Positions 1 to 6,545 of a DNA stretch of 21,372 nt are shown piece by piece. A model generated the notes under the pieces. It was not told the origin of the DNA and did no database searches. It saw only the letters and a list, made by a program, of their open reading frames with translations. This DNA comes from an uncultured Peptococcaceae bacterium. GTDB lineage: Bacteria > Bacillota > Peptococcia > Peptococcales > Peptococcaceae. Numbering within the stretch: the stretch's first letter is position 1; every line of letters begins with the position of its first letter. The stretch is taken from the NCBI GenBank assembly GCA_902462325.1, contig CABQBF010000030.1, positions 1-21,372 of the forward strand. Reading direction: 5' to 3'. A program made the translations under genes and the position numbers.

Positions 1-1225
1 AAACAGCTTGGTCGGTGTAAACCAAATCACGAACCTGTCCACTAGCATAGGCCTGATGCAGCAAACCGCCCAAATTAAGCGGCAGTTCCACTTGATAGCA
101 GACGGTCTGCACAAGCCGTTCCTCCATCAGGTGCAGCAATTCTGTCAGATTTTTCCCCGAAGCTGCAGAAATATAACAGCAACTTTCCCGCTCTAACGTA
201 TGGCCCAACGGCGGAATTTGCTCCAACCGGTCAATTTTATTGAAAACATATAAGCGCGATTTCTCCTCCAAACCCAACTGCTGCAAGATATCTTCCACCG
301 CCTTCAGTTGATTAGAAAAATTAGGATTGCTGATATCAATCACATGCAATAATAAGTCGGCATACTGTAATTCATCCAAAGTGGCCTTAAAAGCCTCCAG
401 CAATTGAGGCGGCAAATCACGGATAAAACCGACTGTATCAGTCAACAGCGCTTTACTGCCATTGGGCAGATAAAAAGCCCGCGTCGTCGGATCCAACGTA
501 GCAAATAGCTGATTTTCCGCATAGATATGCTCATCGGCCAGCCTATTCAACAAAGATGATTTTCCCGCGTTGGTATAGCCCACTAAAGCAATTAACGGTA
601 AACCGTTGCGCAGCTTACTTTTTTGCTGCACAGCACGATGCTTCCGCACTTCCTGCAGTTCCTGCTGAATCGTCTGAATACGTTGACGAATGCGGCGGCG
701 GTCCGTTTCCAACTTGGTTTCCCCTGGCCCACGGGTTCCAACACCTCCGCTTTTGCTGCCGCCGCCCTGCCGGGATAAATTCATCCCCTGGCCCAACAGC
801 CGGGGCAGCAGATAGCTGGCCTGGGCCAGTTCCACTTGCAGCTTACCTTCCCGGCTGCGAGCTCTTTGCGCAAAAATATCCAAAATTAACATGGTTTTAT
901 CTAAAACCTTTACACCCAACGCGTTGCCCAGATTATATAACTGCGACGGCGATAAGGTGCGGTCAAAAATTACACAATCAGCCTCCCAGGTGCAACAGCC
1001 TTGCCGCACCTCTTCCAGCTTGCCCTTACCCAGACAATAAGCCGCATCAGGCGCACTACGGTGCTGAACAAAGCAATCTACCACATCTAACCCGGCACTA
1101 CAGCTTAATTCTACCAATTCCTGATATAAATCTTCTTCCTGCCAGTTTTCTTTCGGCTCCGGCAGCAACACCAGTATAGCTTTTTCCCTTTGCTCCGTCA
1201 AATTATGGAATTGTTCCCGCACCAC
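1..1225 (-). CDS. hflX: GTPase HflX, C-terminal end cut off by window edge
   Basis: Ribosome-associated GTPase of the HflX family, which binds the 50S subunit and splits or rescues stalled ribosomes, notably under heat stress. About 408 codons are present and the reading frame runs off the left edge without a stop. Visible elements in order: an N-terminal HflX domain, the glycine-rich linker (GGGSKSGGVGTRGPGET, about residues 154-170), a long basic helix, then the G domain with P-loop GYTNAGKSS (216-224), switch region TLDPTTRAF, DTVGF (263-267) and NKID (329-332). The start is taken as GTG at 1225; a second GTG follows at 1222. An upstream TAG limits extension. AAAGGA and GGGA lie 11 and 7 bases upstream. 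It has its own promoter at about 1259-1264, so it is probably transcribed separately from ylzJ. Family identity is certain from the motifs; the exact start is less so. Confidence 0.95.
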   Translation of the reverse strand, partial: MVREQFHNLTEQREKAILVLLPEPKENWQEEDLYQELVELSCSAGLDVVDCFVQHRSAPDAAYCLGKGKLEEVRQGCCTWEADCVIFDRTLSPSQLYNLGNALGVKVLDKTMLILDIFAQRARSREGKLQVELAQASYLLPRLLGQGMNLSRQGGGSKSGGVGTRGPGETKLETDRRRIRQRIQTIQQELQEVRKHRAVQQKSKLRNGLPLIALVGYTNAGKSSLLNRLADEHIYAENQLFATLDPTTRAFYLPNGSKALLTDTVGFIRDLPPQLLEAFKATLDELQYADLLLHVIDISNPNFSNQLKAVEDILQQLGLEEKSRLYVFNKIDRLEQIPPLGHTLERESCCYISAASGKNLTELLHLMEERLVQTVCYQVELPLNLGGLLHQAYASGQVRDLVYTDQAV

Positions 1226-1258
1226 CTGCTATCCCGTCCTTTCCCCAAAGTTTTTTTT

Positions 1259-1264
1259 ATTATA
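1259..1264 (-). promoter_or_regulatory. Probable -10 box of the hflX promoter
   Basis: The minus strand reads a perfect TATAAT about 34 bases upstream of the hflX GTG. The best -35 at 17-bp spacing is only CTTCCA (3 of 6), so the promoter rests mainly on the -10. The predicted transcript start is near 1252, giving a short leader with the AAAGGA ribosome binding site. Confidence 0.55.
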
Positions 1265-1339
1265 CCACAATTCTAAGCCGATGGAAGGCCTATTTCAAAA
1301 ACATATCCTGTATTCATTGCCTCACTTTTATTTTCCGCG

Positions 1340-1567
1340 CTATTTCGTCTGCTGAAACAACGGAATAAAAGCGCCGGGCTGCAAATCGGCTCTTAAGAAA
1401 TGGGCCGGATTGGTGCTGCAAAGTCCTGTAATTTGCCAACGATTTTCATCATAAGGCTGTACATAGACAGGAACTCCTTTATAACAGACCAAACGGCTGG
1501 CAGACTGGTTGCCACCTTGCTGTAATTCCAAACAAGGCGGCTGTAAGGTATAATAAACGTCAATCAT
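1340..1567 (-). CDS. ylzJ: YlzJ-like protein
   Basis: Small protein of 75 residues resembling Bacillus YlzJ, a family of unknown function found directly after tepA in many Bacillota. The family look comes from its length, the VCYKGVPVYVQ segment (a KGVP element is also in YlzJ) and the C-terminal LQPGAFIP stretch. No signal peptide or membrane segment is seen. The ATG overlaps the last 8 bases of tepA (ATGATTGA) and is preceded by GGGAGG at 9 bases, so the two genes are translationally coupled. In Bacillus the next gene is spoIIIE; here hflX follows instead. Assignment rests on recalled family features plus synteny. Confidence 0.75.
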   Translation of the reverse strand: MIDVYYTLQPPCLELQQGGNQSASRLVCYKGVPVYVQPYDENRWQITGLCSTNPAHFLRADLQPGAFIPLFQQTK

Positions 1568-2246
1568 TCTGCTTGGCCTCCCGTTCTTCTATCATTGTAT
1601 TCAGCTTGACCATTGCCTCCTTAATGCTGCCCACTTCATCAATCAAACCGCACTCTACCGCTTTTTTTCCCACAATTACTGTACCGATATCCTGTGATAG
1701 CTCGCCAACAGTCAGCATCAACTGACGAAAAGTCCTCTCGTCAATATGGGAATTGGCCGTCACAAAAGCTACCACCCTGTCCTGCATCCGCTCAATATAT
1801 TCCATGGTAGCCGGTACGCCAATCACCATACCGGTCAGCCGAACCGGATGGATGGTCATGGTAGCGCTGGGCGCAATAAAGGAATAATCGCTGGATACAG
1901 CGATGGGTACGCCAATGCTGTGCCCACCGCCCATCACAATGGATACTTTTGGCTTACTCAAGCCTCGAATAGCCTCAGCAATGGCTAAGCCCGATTCCAC
2001 ATCACCGCCCGCCGTATTTAAAATAATCAGCACACCCTTTACCTCCGGGTCCTGCTCAATGGCAATCAGTTGAGGAATTAAATGCTCGTACTTGGTAGTT
2101 TTATTATTCTGCGGCAAAATCATATGGCCTTCAATTTGCCCGATAATAGTCAAGCAATGAATAGGCGTACTTTCTGGAATGGGCAATGCGGTGGTTCCGT
2201 AATTCTCCAGTAAAACCTCCGGCTCCTGATTCTGTTCCTCTGCCAT
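1560..2246 (-). CDS. tepA: TepA/ClpP-like serine protease
   Basis: Protein of 228 residues in the ClpP/crotonase fold, matching the translocation-enhancing protein TepA (YmfB) of Bacillus. It is a cytosolic peptidase proposed to help protein export, possibly by degrading signal peptides. Catalytic residues can be placed: Ser110 in GGGHSIGVP and His133 in TMTIHPVRL, with the oxyanion-type motif LNTAGGDVESG before them. The start is ATG 2246, because GAGGAGG lies 8 bases upstream. An in-frame TTG at 2273 lengthens the frame by 9 residues, but it would place this Shine-Dalgarno inside the gene. It is followed by ylzJ with an 8-base overlap, the standard tepA-ylzJ pair. Confidence 0.88.
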   Translation of the reverse strand: MAEEQNQEPEVLLENYGTTALPIPESTPIHCLTIIGQIEGHMILPQNNKTTKYEHLIPQLIAIEQDPEVKGVLIILNTAGGDVESGLAIAEAIRGLSKPKVSIVMGGGHSIGVPIAVSSDYSFIAPSATMTIHPVRLTGMVIGVPATMEYIERMQDRVVAFVTANSHIDERTFRQLMLTVGELSQDIGTVIVGKKAVECGLIDEVGSIKEAMVKLNTMIEEREAKQND

Positions 2247-2838
2247 AGCTAGCGCCTCCTCTACGTTTTTCAAAATAGAAAAATTATTTTTTTAGTATGA
2301 GAAAAGCTGCTGGCTTTTATACAGTAAAACAGAAATCTCTCTTTTTTAGACATTTTAAGATAGCAACATTTTTTTCATTAAAACATAGATTATTATTCAA
2401 GTATAGAATAACAAGTCCACAAAAGCTGGAATCTCTCTTTAGCTGCGGAAGGCAAGCCAAAAATTCCACAGAACTCTTTCGCAGTATTCAATTCATATTT
2501 TTCCGCTGCTTTAGTAGAGCCGTACCACAAATTTCTTCTTACTGTTTGATAAAATTCTGTATACCTTAATCTAATTCACAGAAACCGACTTCCTGTCTTT
2601 TTACTTTTGATTTACCATCTGTTTAAAACATACAATATGCCTCTTGATTATTGGTTTCGAATTTAGTATGTGCATTGGAATATGTAAAAATATTTACTTT
2701 TATTTTCAAGTCCAAAATATGTGTTTTTCTGCGCTTTTAGAGGCTGTAAAATAATTGTTTTGAGGATACGACAAAACTGCCTATCAGATTTGCTATTGAA
2801 TGCATCTGATAGACAGTTGAAAAAGAAGATAGCTTTAT
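2247..2838. other. AT-rich gap without a credible gene
   Basis: About 590 bases between the vanZ-like stop and the tepA start. The sequence is visibly richer in A and T than both flanks. Its open frames (2297-2569 and 2721-2915, plus strand) show no recognisable protein and no convincing ribosome binding site. The gap holds the stem-loop at 2775-2818 near vanZ and a small hairpin (AAAAGC/GCTTTT, 2302-2318) near tepA. I found no convincing -35/-10 pair for tepA, no tRNA and no transposon ends. It could be the left junction of the inserted van-like cluster or remnants of lost genes. Confidence 0.6.
2775..2818 (-). terminator. Stem-loop, possible terminator of the van-like operon
   Basis: Two 15-base arms (2775-2789 and 2804-2818) are complementary except for one position that forms a G-U pair in RNA, around a 14-base loop. 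It begins 20 bases past the vanZ-like stop codon. On the minus strand the stem is followed only by TTTTG, so the T-tract is weak. It fits a transcript end or an mRNA-stabilising 3' hairpin. Confidence 0.5.
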
Positions 2839-3450
2839 TTAAAATCCATATAACAAACGGGCTATGCCCATTTCATGAAAGAGCAAAAATCGTCCACAAA
2901 ACATCACCGCGATAAAAAAACATGGCTCCCTTGTGGGCTGCACCTCCTGCCATGCCAAGCCGGGCAGCAAAGCCAGCAGCAGCTCGGCCAAACCATAGCC
3001 CATCAAAGCGCCCAAGGTATTCAGCAGCAAGTCATCCACATCAGTACATCGATTGTTGCAAAGCTGGCTCAATTCCAGCAACAGCGAAAAACCGAGGCTG
3101 TTTATAAAAACCGCTTTTAGCTTGCGCATATCAGGCCATAAAAGCGGCAGCAGCAAACCCAATGGCACAAACAACAAAATATTTTGCAGATAAGCGACTT
3201 TGTCAATTTCCTGGGAGAAAAGCAAAAGATTAAGCTGTTCCGTCCGTACTTGCAGACCATAAATGCCGCAATCATACAAAGTTCCTGCTCCAGTCACGCT
3301 TAATACTGCGGCAATATAAACAGCAAATACAGTCAAAAGTAAGACGGATAATGGTTTTGTTCGCCGTCCACCGCTACCTAAACAAACCGCCAGCACAAAA
3401 GGAAACAGCGCAGTAAACGCGGCATAGCTTTCTAAAATCAAGGCTTTCAT
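2839..3450 (-). CDS. vanZ: VanZ-like membrane protein
   Basis: Protein of 203 residues with four to five hydrophobic segments, matching the VanZ-like family. VanZ of the VanA operon gives low-level teicoplanin resistance by an unclear route; other family members have varied or unknown roles. Signature parts are the ILLFVPLGLLLPLLWP segment (about 91-106), the LLLELSQL helix, and the following TDVDDLLLNTLGALMGY stretch, which is the most typical VanZ motif. ATG 3450 is chosen since AAAGGAAG lies 6 bases upstream; the in-frame TTG at 3456 would be too close to it. It is the last gene of the van-like cluster, 58 bases after vanTm. Family VanZ is confident; a role in resistance is inferred from position. 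Confidence 0.85.
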   Translation of the reverse strand: MKALILESYAAFTALFPFVLAVCLGSGGRRTKPLSVLLLTVFAVYIAAVLSVTGAGTLYDCGIYGLQVRTEQLNLLLFSQEIDKVAYLQNILLFVPLGLLLPLLWPDMRKLKAVFINSLGFSLLLELSQLCNNRCTDVDDLLLNTLGALMGYGLAELLLALLPGLAWQEVQPTREPCFFIAVMFCGRFLLFHEMGIARLLYGF

Positions 3451-3460
3451 CGGCAACTTC

Positions 3461-3506
3461 CTTTCTACTATCTTGCTTAGTTTCTAGTTTTGTTACTTTC
3501 TACTAT
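3461..3506. repeat. Pair of 11-bp direct repeats between vanTm and vanZ
   Basis: CTTTCTACTAT occurs at 3461-3471 and again at 3496-3506, 35 bases apart on the plus strand. The first copy supplies part of the vanZ ribosome binding region; the second lies just past the vanTm stop. It may be a small duplication of a ribosome binding region. No function is known. Confidence 0.5.
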
Positions 3507-3508
3507 TC

Positions 3509-4540
3509 CTACTTTCTTTGTTTCCATATCGTCTGTAACTTAAGCCATAACAGCGAAAGCAGCACCGATAATAGACAAACAGCTAAATAGTGTAAAAGGC
3601 TGTTCTCTATCAGAAAAGCCGTCAGGCCCAACAATTTAGCCGCACCCCGCACCAATACAATCACCAGCGGATGCAGTACATACACACAGGCGCTCAAAGG
3701 CCGCAGCAAAACCGGCGCGCTAATGTTCCACTGCAAAAGCAGTTGGAATACTCCGTATAAAACAGGCAGCAAACAAAGATACATACTGTCGTGACGGGGC
3801 CAATCCAGACCACGCAGCAAGCAGGCTTCCGCCGTCAACAACAATAATGCCGGCAGCAAATCTATCAGATGCAATCGCTCGCCTTGCCAATGTTTTTGTC
3901 CCATCTTTCGGCCTATCCATGCACCCATTAGCAAGAAGGCTGGAGCCAGAAAAAAGCCATTGCGGGTATAAGAACAAACTTGAAATAATTTTTCATAGAA
4001 GACAGCAAGTGGCCTAAACTGCTGCGCCAATCCGTAATAACTATCTCCTAAAAGCCCCACGCCGTAAAGCAGCAGTACCAATCCTGTCAGTTGTTTCGGC
4101 GACAGCCACCGACGTAAGAAACAAAGCAGTGCTACTGCAGTGAGGACAGCAGGAAAATACCAAAGATGATAGAAGCTGCCGTCCACCAACAAAAGACGTA
4201 GCCAGTCCGTCAGACTGCAATGCTGATATAGGCCAGCATAAAACCCAAGCGGCAAATAAAGCAATACTGCCGCCAGATAGAACTTACTGTTTTTCAGGAA
4301 AAATTTTTGCATGCGCTTTTGCGCCTGTTTCTTGGGCTTATCAGTAAAGAGGTAGTCAGGCAGTAGAAAAAATCCGCTGATTAGTAAAAACAATGGCACT
4401 GCTGTACGGGCCAGTACCCGGGTGAAAAACCAGTCTGCCTCAGCACTGTAAGTAGTAAGCGGCGAGGTGTGAATGGCTACCACCAGCAAAGCTGCTATCA
4501 TACGGCCCCAATCCAATCCACCGTATTGCTGGTTATCCAC
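3509..4540 (-). CDS. vanTm: VanT membrane domain only (acyltransferase-3 fold), no racemase
   Basis: Integral membrane protein of 343 residues with about ten hydrophobic helices. It resembles the N-terminal half of VanT, the membrane-bound serine racemase of D-Ala-D-Ser operons, where this half is thought to take up L-serine. Shared-looking elements in order: AALLVVAIHTSPL near the N-terminus, FFTRVLARTAVPLFLLISGFF, FYHLWYFPAVLTA, GDSYYGLAQQF, TRNGFFLAPAFLLMG and RHDSMYLCLLPV, then a basic tail KLQTIWKQRK ending at TAG. Full VanT continues with an alanine-racemase-type domain of roughly 350 residues; here the frame simply stops and vanZ follows. The start is GTG 4540, overlapping the vanXY stop by 8 bases, with AAAGGGG 8 bases upstream; an earlier TTG at 4567 is less likely. 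The closest known layout is vanL, where membrane and racemase halves are separate genes. A general acyltransferase-3 enzyme is the alternative, but the VanT motifs and context argue against it. Confidence 0.85.
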   Translation of the reverse strand: MDNQQYGGLDWGRMIAALLVVAIHTSPLTTYSAEADWFFTRVLARTAVPLFLLISGFFLLPDYLFTDKPKKQAQKRMQKFFLKNSKFYLAAVLLYLPLGFYAGLYQHCSLTDWLRLLLVDGSFYHLWYFPAVLTAVALLCFLRRWLSPKQLTGLVLLLYGVGLLGDSYYGLAQQFRPLAVFYEKLFQVCSYTRNGFFLAPAFLLMGAWIGRKMGQKHWQGERLHLIDLLPALLLLTAEACLLRGLDWPRHDSMYLCLLPVLYGVFQLLLQWNISAPVLLRPLSACVYVLHPLVIVLVRGAAKLLGLTAFLIENSLLHYLAVCLLSVLLSLLWLKLQTIWKQRK

Positions 4541-5288
4541 AGCAGATGCCCCTTTCCACAGTAACAATCATTCCATCTACGTTATTGCCCGATATCTGGC
4601 AATGCTCTGGCAAATGCACCGTACAAGACTGTTTTATCTCTAAAAAGGAAATCTCATAACTGCTTCCTGCCTCTTGCCACACCAAACTCTCTTCGCCATA
4701 AGGGTATTGCCGCAAAAAGGCCACATATTCTTCCAAAGTGAAGCCCTGCTCGACAAGGATAGCGGCATGGGGCACACCCACATAACGAAAATGCCAAGGC
4801 TCATAGGCGATGCCAGTCACAGCCTCTTTCCCTTGGGGATAACGCTCAATAAAACCAAAGGCTGCTGCTTGCTCCCGAAAGGTCTGGCAAATGCCAGAAT
4901 GGGGAAAGGCCGGACGGATAAAATCAATAACACCGTGATTATAGCCTACATCAATGGCCCATCCGGTTTGATGCTCGCTACAACCTGGCAGCGCCACATA
5001 CTGCTGGGTAAATTCCAAACCGCTGTCATCAAGGGATTGCTGCCAGATTTGTTGCTGCTCCACCAATGAGCGCCAACCGCTGACCGCCGCAATATCCTGT
5101 TGTGCACCAATATACTGCAATAATTTTTGTAAGGCCAACGTTGCCTGGGCGCAAAGCTGTATAGAACTGCCCTGCTGTACCAGCAGCAGCGGCAACTTTT
5201 CTTCTTGCAACCGGCAAGGATGCTGACGATTGACTAAAATTAAAGGGCCAGTATAAATATCTTGTGGCGAAATCAAAATCGTTATCAT
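4533..5288 (-). CDS. vanXY: VanXY-type D,D-dipeptidase/D,D-carboxypeptidase
   Basis: Zinc peptidase of the M15/VanY family, 251 residues. VanXY enzymes hydrolyse D-Ala-D-Ala dipeptides and trim the last D-Ala from pentapeptide precursors, so that only modified precursors reach the wall. Zinc ligands and catalytic base are in place: His106 and Asp113 in GCSEHQTGWAIDVG, Glu163 and His166 in YEPWHFRYVG. SGWRS (about 70-74) is the usual substrate-arginine motif. There is no signal peptide or N-terminal membrane anchor, which favours cytosolic VanXY over membrane-anchored VanY. After the catalytic domain a tail of about 50 residues follows, ending in a SGNNVDGMIVTV segment; I recall a similar tail in VanXY of the G/E types but cannot verify it. 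ATG 5288 is chosen for AGGCGG at 7 bases. GTG 5294, overlapping the ligase stop by 4, is possible. Coupled on both sides. Confidence 0.88.
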   Translation of the reverse strand: MITILISPQDIYTGPLILVNRQHPCRLQEEKLPLLLVQQGSSIQLCAQATLALQKLLQYIGAQQDIAAVSGWRSLVEQQQIWQQSLDDSGLEFTQQYVALPGCSEHQTGWAIDVGYNHGVIDFIRPAFPHSGICQTFREQAAAFGFIERYPQGKEAVTGIAYEPWHFRYVGVPHAAILVEQGFTLEEYVAFLRQYPYGEESLVWQEAGSSYEISFLEIKQSCTVHLPEHCQISGNNVDGMIVTVERGICCG

Positions 5289-5290
5289 CT

Positions 5291-6376
5291 TCACACCGCC
5301 TGTTCTAAAAATTCCGTCAATAACTCCGTAAAGGAAAATCCAGCCGCCTTCATCATATTGGGAAAACGGCTGTGGACCGTAAAACCGGGAATGGTATTAA
5401 CCTCGTTAAACAGCAGCGCACCCTCCGGTGTGAGAAATAAATCTACCCGGGCAAAACCGCTGCAGCCTAAAATGTGATAAATCCGCCGGGCAGTCGCTTT
5501 TACTTCCGCCGCTTTTTCCGCGCTGATTCGGGCCGGTACATGGATAGCTGAATTCTGCAGCGTATATTTTTCTGAAAAATCAAAAAATCCGCCATTTAAT
5601 TCAATCTCGTCTACCTCCCCCACGGTCAGTATCTGGCTGCCCATAACGGCACAGCCCACCTCAAAACCGTCAACGGCTTCCTCCAGCAACACAGTATCGT
5701 CATATTGTCGCGCTGCTGCAATAGCCTCCACCAGTTGTCCTTTATTTGCAACTTTGCTGATTCCATAAGAAGATCCAGCCCGCACCGGCTTCACAAACAG
5801 CGGATAGCCTAAAGCGTCAATCTCCGTCTGCTTGTCGGCAAGCTTATCCTCTTTTTGCAGTAGCACTGCCGCCGGAACAGCAATGCCATTGGCCGCCGCC
5901 AACTGATGGGCGCGCCATTTATCCATACATAAGGCTGCGCTCAGCACGCCACAGCCAGCCAGCGGAACGCCAGCTAACTGCAAAAAGCCCTGCACCGTTC
6001 CATCTTCTCCATTTTTGCCATGCAAAACAGGAAACGCCACATCAAGGGCAATCGTCTGCTCTACCTGCACGCCGTCAGCTCCAAACACCAGCAATTGCCT
6101 GCTGCCCGGCTGCAAAACCGCCGAACGGCAAAAGCGCGGCTCACACCAAGTATCCTGTGCAATGCGGTTCACCTCTCCGGTATAGTAGTACCACTGTCCC
6201 TGCCGGGAAATGCCGATAAGCACTGGCGCAAAACGCTGCCTATCTAAATGGGTAATGACTGCCGCCGCAGAAGTCAGTGACACCAGATATTCTGGAGAAC
6301 AGCCGCCAAAAAAGACTGCTACCTGTAATCGCTTATCTTCCGTTAGCTTAATTTGCTCAGTTTGTTTCGTTTGCAT
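5291..6376 (-). CDS. vanG: D-alanine--D-serine ligase, VanG/VanC type
   Basis: ATP-grasp ligase of 361 residues that would join D-Ala to D-Ser to make a peptidoglycan ending with poor glycopeptide affinity. ATP-grasp features are all visible: AFPVLHGKNGEDGTVQG (about 114-130), KPVRAGSSYGISKV, and FNEVNTIPGFT (about 323-333). Two positions speak to the substrate. The N-terminal loop reads GGCSPEYLVSL, as in VanC/VanG, where ordinary Ddl and VanA have an EH pair. The omega loop reads FFDFSEKYTL, lacking the His of the D-Ala-D-Lac ligases VanA/B. Together these point to D-Ser, though EKY-type loops also occur in D-Ala-D-Ala ligases. ATG 6376 has GGAAAGGA 10 bases upstream; the in-frame TTG at 6385 lies too close to it. 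First gene of the ligase-XY-Tm-Z transcript, behind the regulatory region at 6432-6545. An unusual Ddl is the alternative. Confidence 0.88.
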   Translation of the reverse strand: MQTKQTEQIKLTEDKRLQVAVFFGGCSPEYLVSLTSAAAVITHLDRQRFAPVLIGISRQGQWYYYTGEVNRIAQDTWCEPRFCRSAVLQPGSRQLLVFGADGVQVEQTIALDVAFPVLHGKNGEDGTVQGFLQLAGVPLAGCGVLSAALCMDKWRAHQLAAANGIAVPAAVLLQKEDKLADKQTEIDALGYPLFVKPVRAGSSYGISKVANKGQLVEAIAAARQYDDTVLLEEAVDGFEVGCAVMGSQILTVGEVDEIELNGGFFDFSEKYTLQNSAIHVPARISAEKAAEVKATARRIYHILGCSGFARVDLFLTPEGALLFNEVNTIPGFTVHSRFPNMMKAAGFSFTELLTEFLEQAV

Positions 6377-6431
6377 CGTTATCAAATCCTTTCCAGTATT
6401 TTTCTGTGAGAATTATGGTTATCTTTTAGTT

Positions 6432-6484
6432 AAAAAAAGCATGTCCCGTTGTTACCTTTATGGTACCAAACGAGTCATGCTTTT
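6432..6484 (-). terminator. Intrinsic terminator or attenuator in the ligase leader
   Basis: On the minus strand, arms beginning AAAAGCATG and ending CATGCTTTTTTT pair over about 20 positions. The stem has one A-A mismatch, one G-U pair, and a bulge plus mismatch near the ATAAA loop. The 3' arm runs into seven T (6432-6438). It sits between the vanS stop and the ligase start, only about 55 bases before the ligase ATG, and downstream of the promoter at 6499-6527. So it can end vanRS transcripts and would also lie at the very 5' end of the ligase transcript. The other strand has TTTTGTTTT after the stem, so it could work both ways. Confidence 0.75.
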
Positions 6485-6498
6485 GTTTTGAGCTTTTC

Positions 6499-6527
6499 TG
6501 TATACTTTCTGAGGATTTTCTTGTCGA
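6499..6527 (-). promoter_or_regulatory. Sigma-A-type promoter for the vanG-vanXY-vanTm-vanZ genes
   Basis: The minus strand reads -35 TCGACA (6522-6527, 5 of 6 to consensus), a spacer of exactly 17 bases, and -10 TATACA (6499-6504, 4 of 6). The transcript should begin near 6492, just before the hairpin at 6432-6484. The elements overlap the 11-bp repeats, as expected when an OmpR-type activator contacts RNA polymerase. Confidence 0.65.
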
Positions 6528-6545
6528 TTTCTTAAGATTTTCTTA
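6502..6545 (-). promoter_or_regulatory. Four 11-bp direct repeats, predicted VanR operator
   Basis: Four consecutive 11-base units read TAAGAAAATCT, TAAGAAATCGA, CAAGAAAATCC and TCAGAAAGTAT on the minus strand (6535-6545, 6524-6534, 6513-6523, 6502-6512). The shared core is AGAAA in exact 11-base register; the first three also share AAGAAA, followed by a TC whose position shifts by one base in the second unit. An 11-bp period is the hallmark of PhoB/OmpR operators, where monomers bind head to tail on one face of the helix. The first unit begins with the vanS stop codon itself. The candidate regulator is VanR, encoded in the same cluster. Confidence 0.65.

Noticed and set aside
556..1179. Plus-strand frame of 207 codons
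   Set aside because: It lies antisense to hflX, whose motifs are clear on the minus strand; the frame has low-complexity Pro/Ala composition and no family features.
2297..2569. Plus-strand frame of 90 codons in the AT-rich gap
   Set aside because: No ribosome binding site, composition typical of random AT-rich DNA, no recognisable motif.
3451..3508. Frameshifted remnant of the VanT racemase domain
   Set aside because: Only 58 bases separate the vanTm stop from the intact VanZ-like gene, too little for a decayed 350-residue domain, and no racemase motif is seen in the frames around it.
6432..6545. T-box or known riboswitch ahead of the ligase
   Set aside because: The leader is too short and lacks T-box or other conserved aptamer elements; a simple terminator hairpin with upstream operator explains it.
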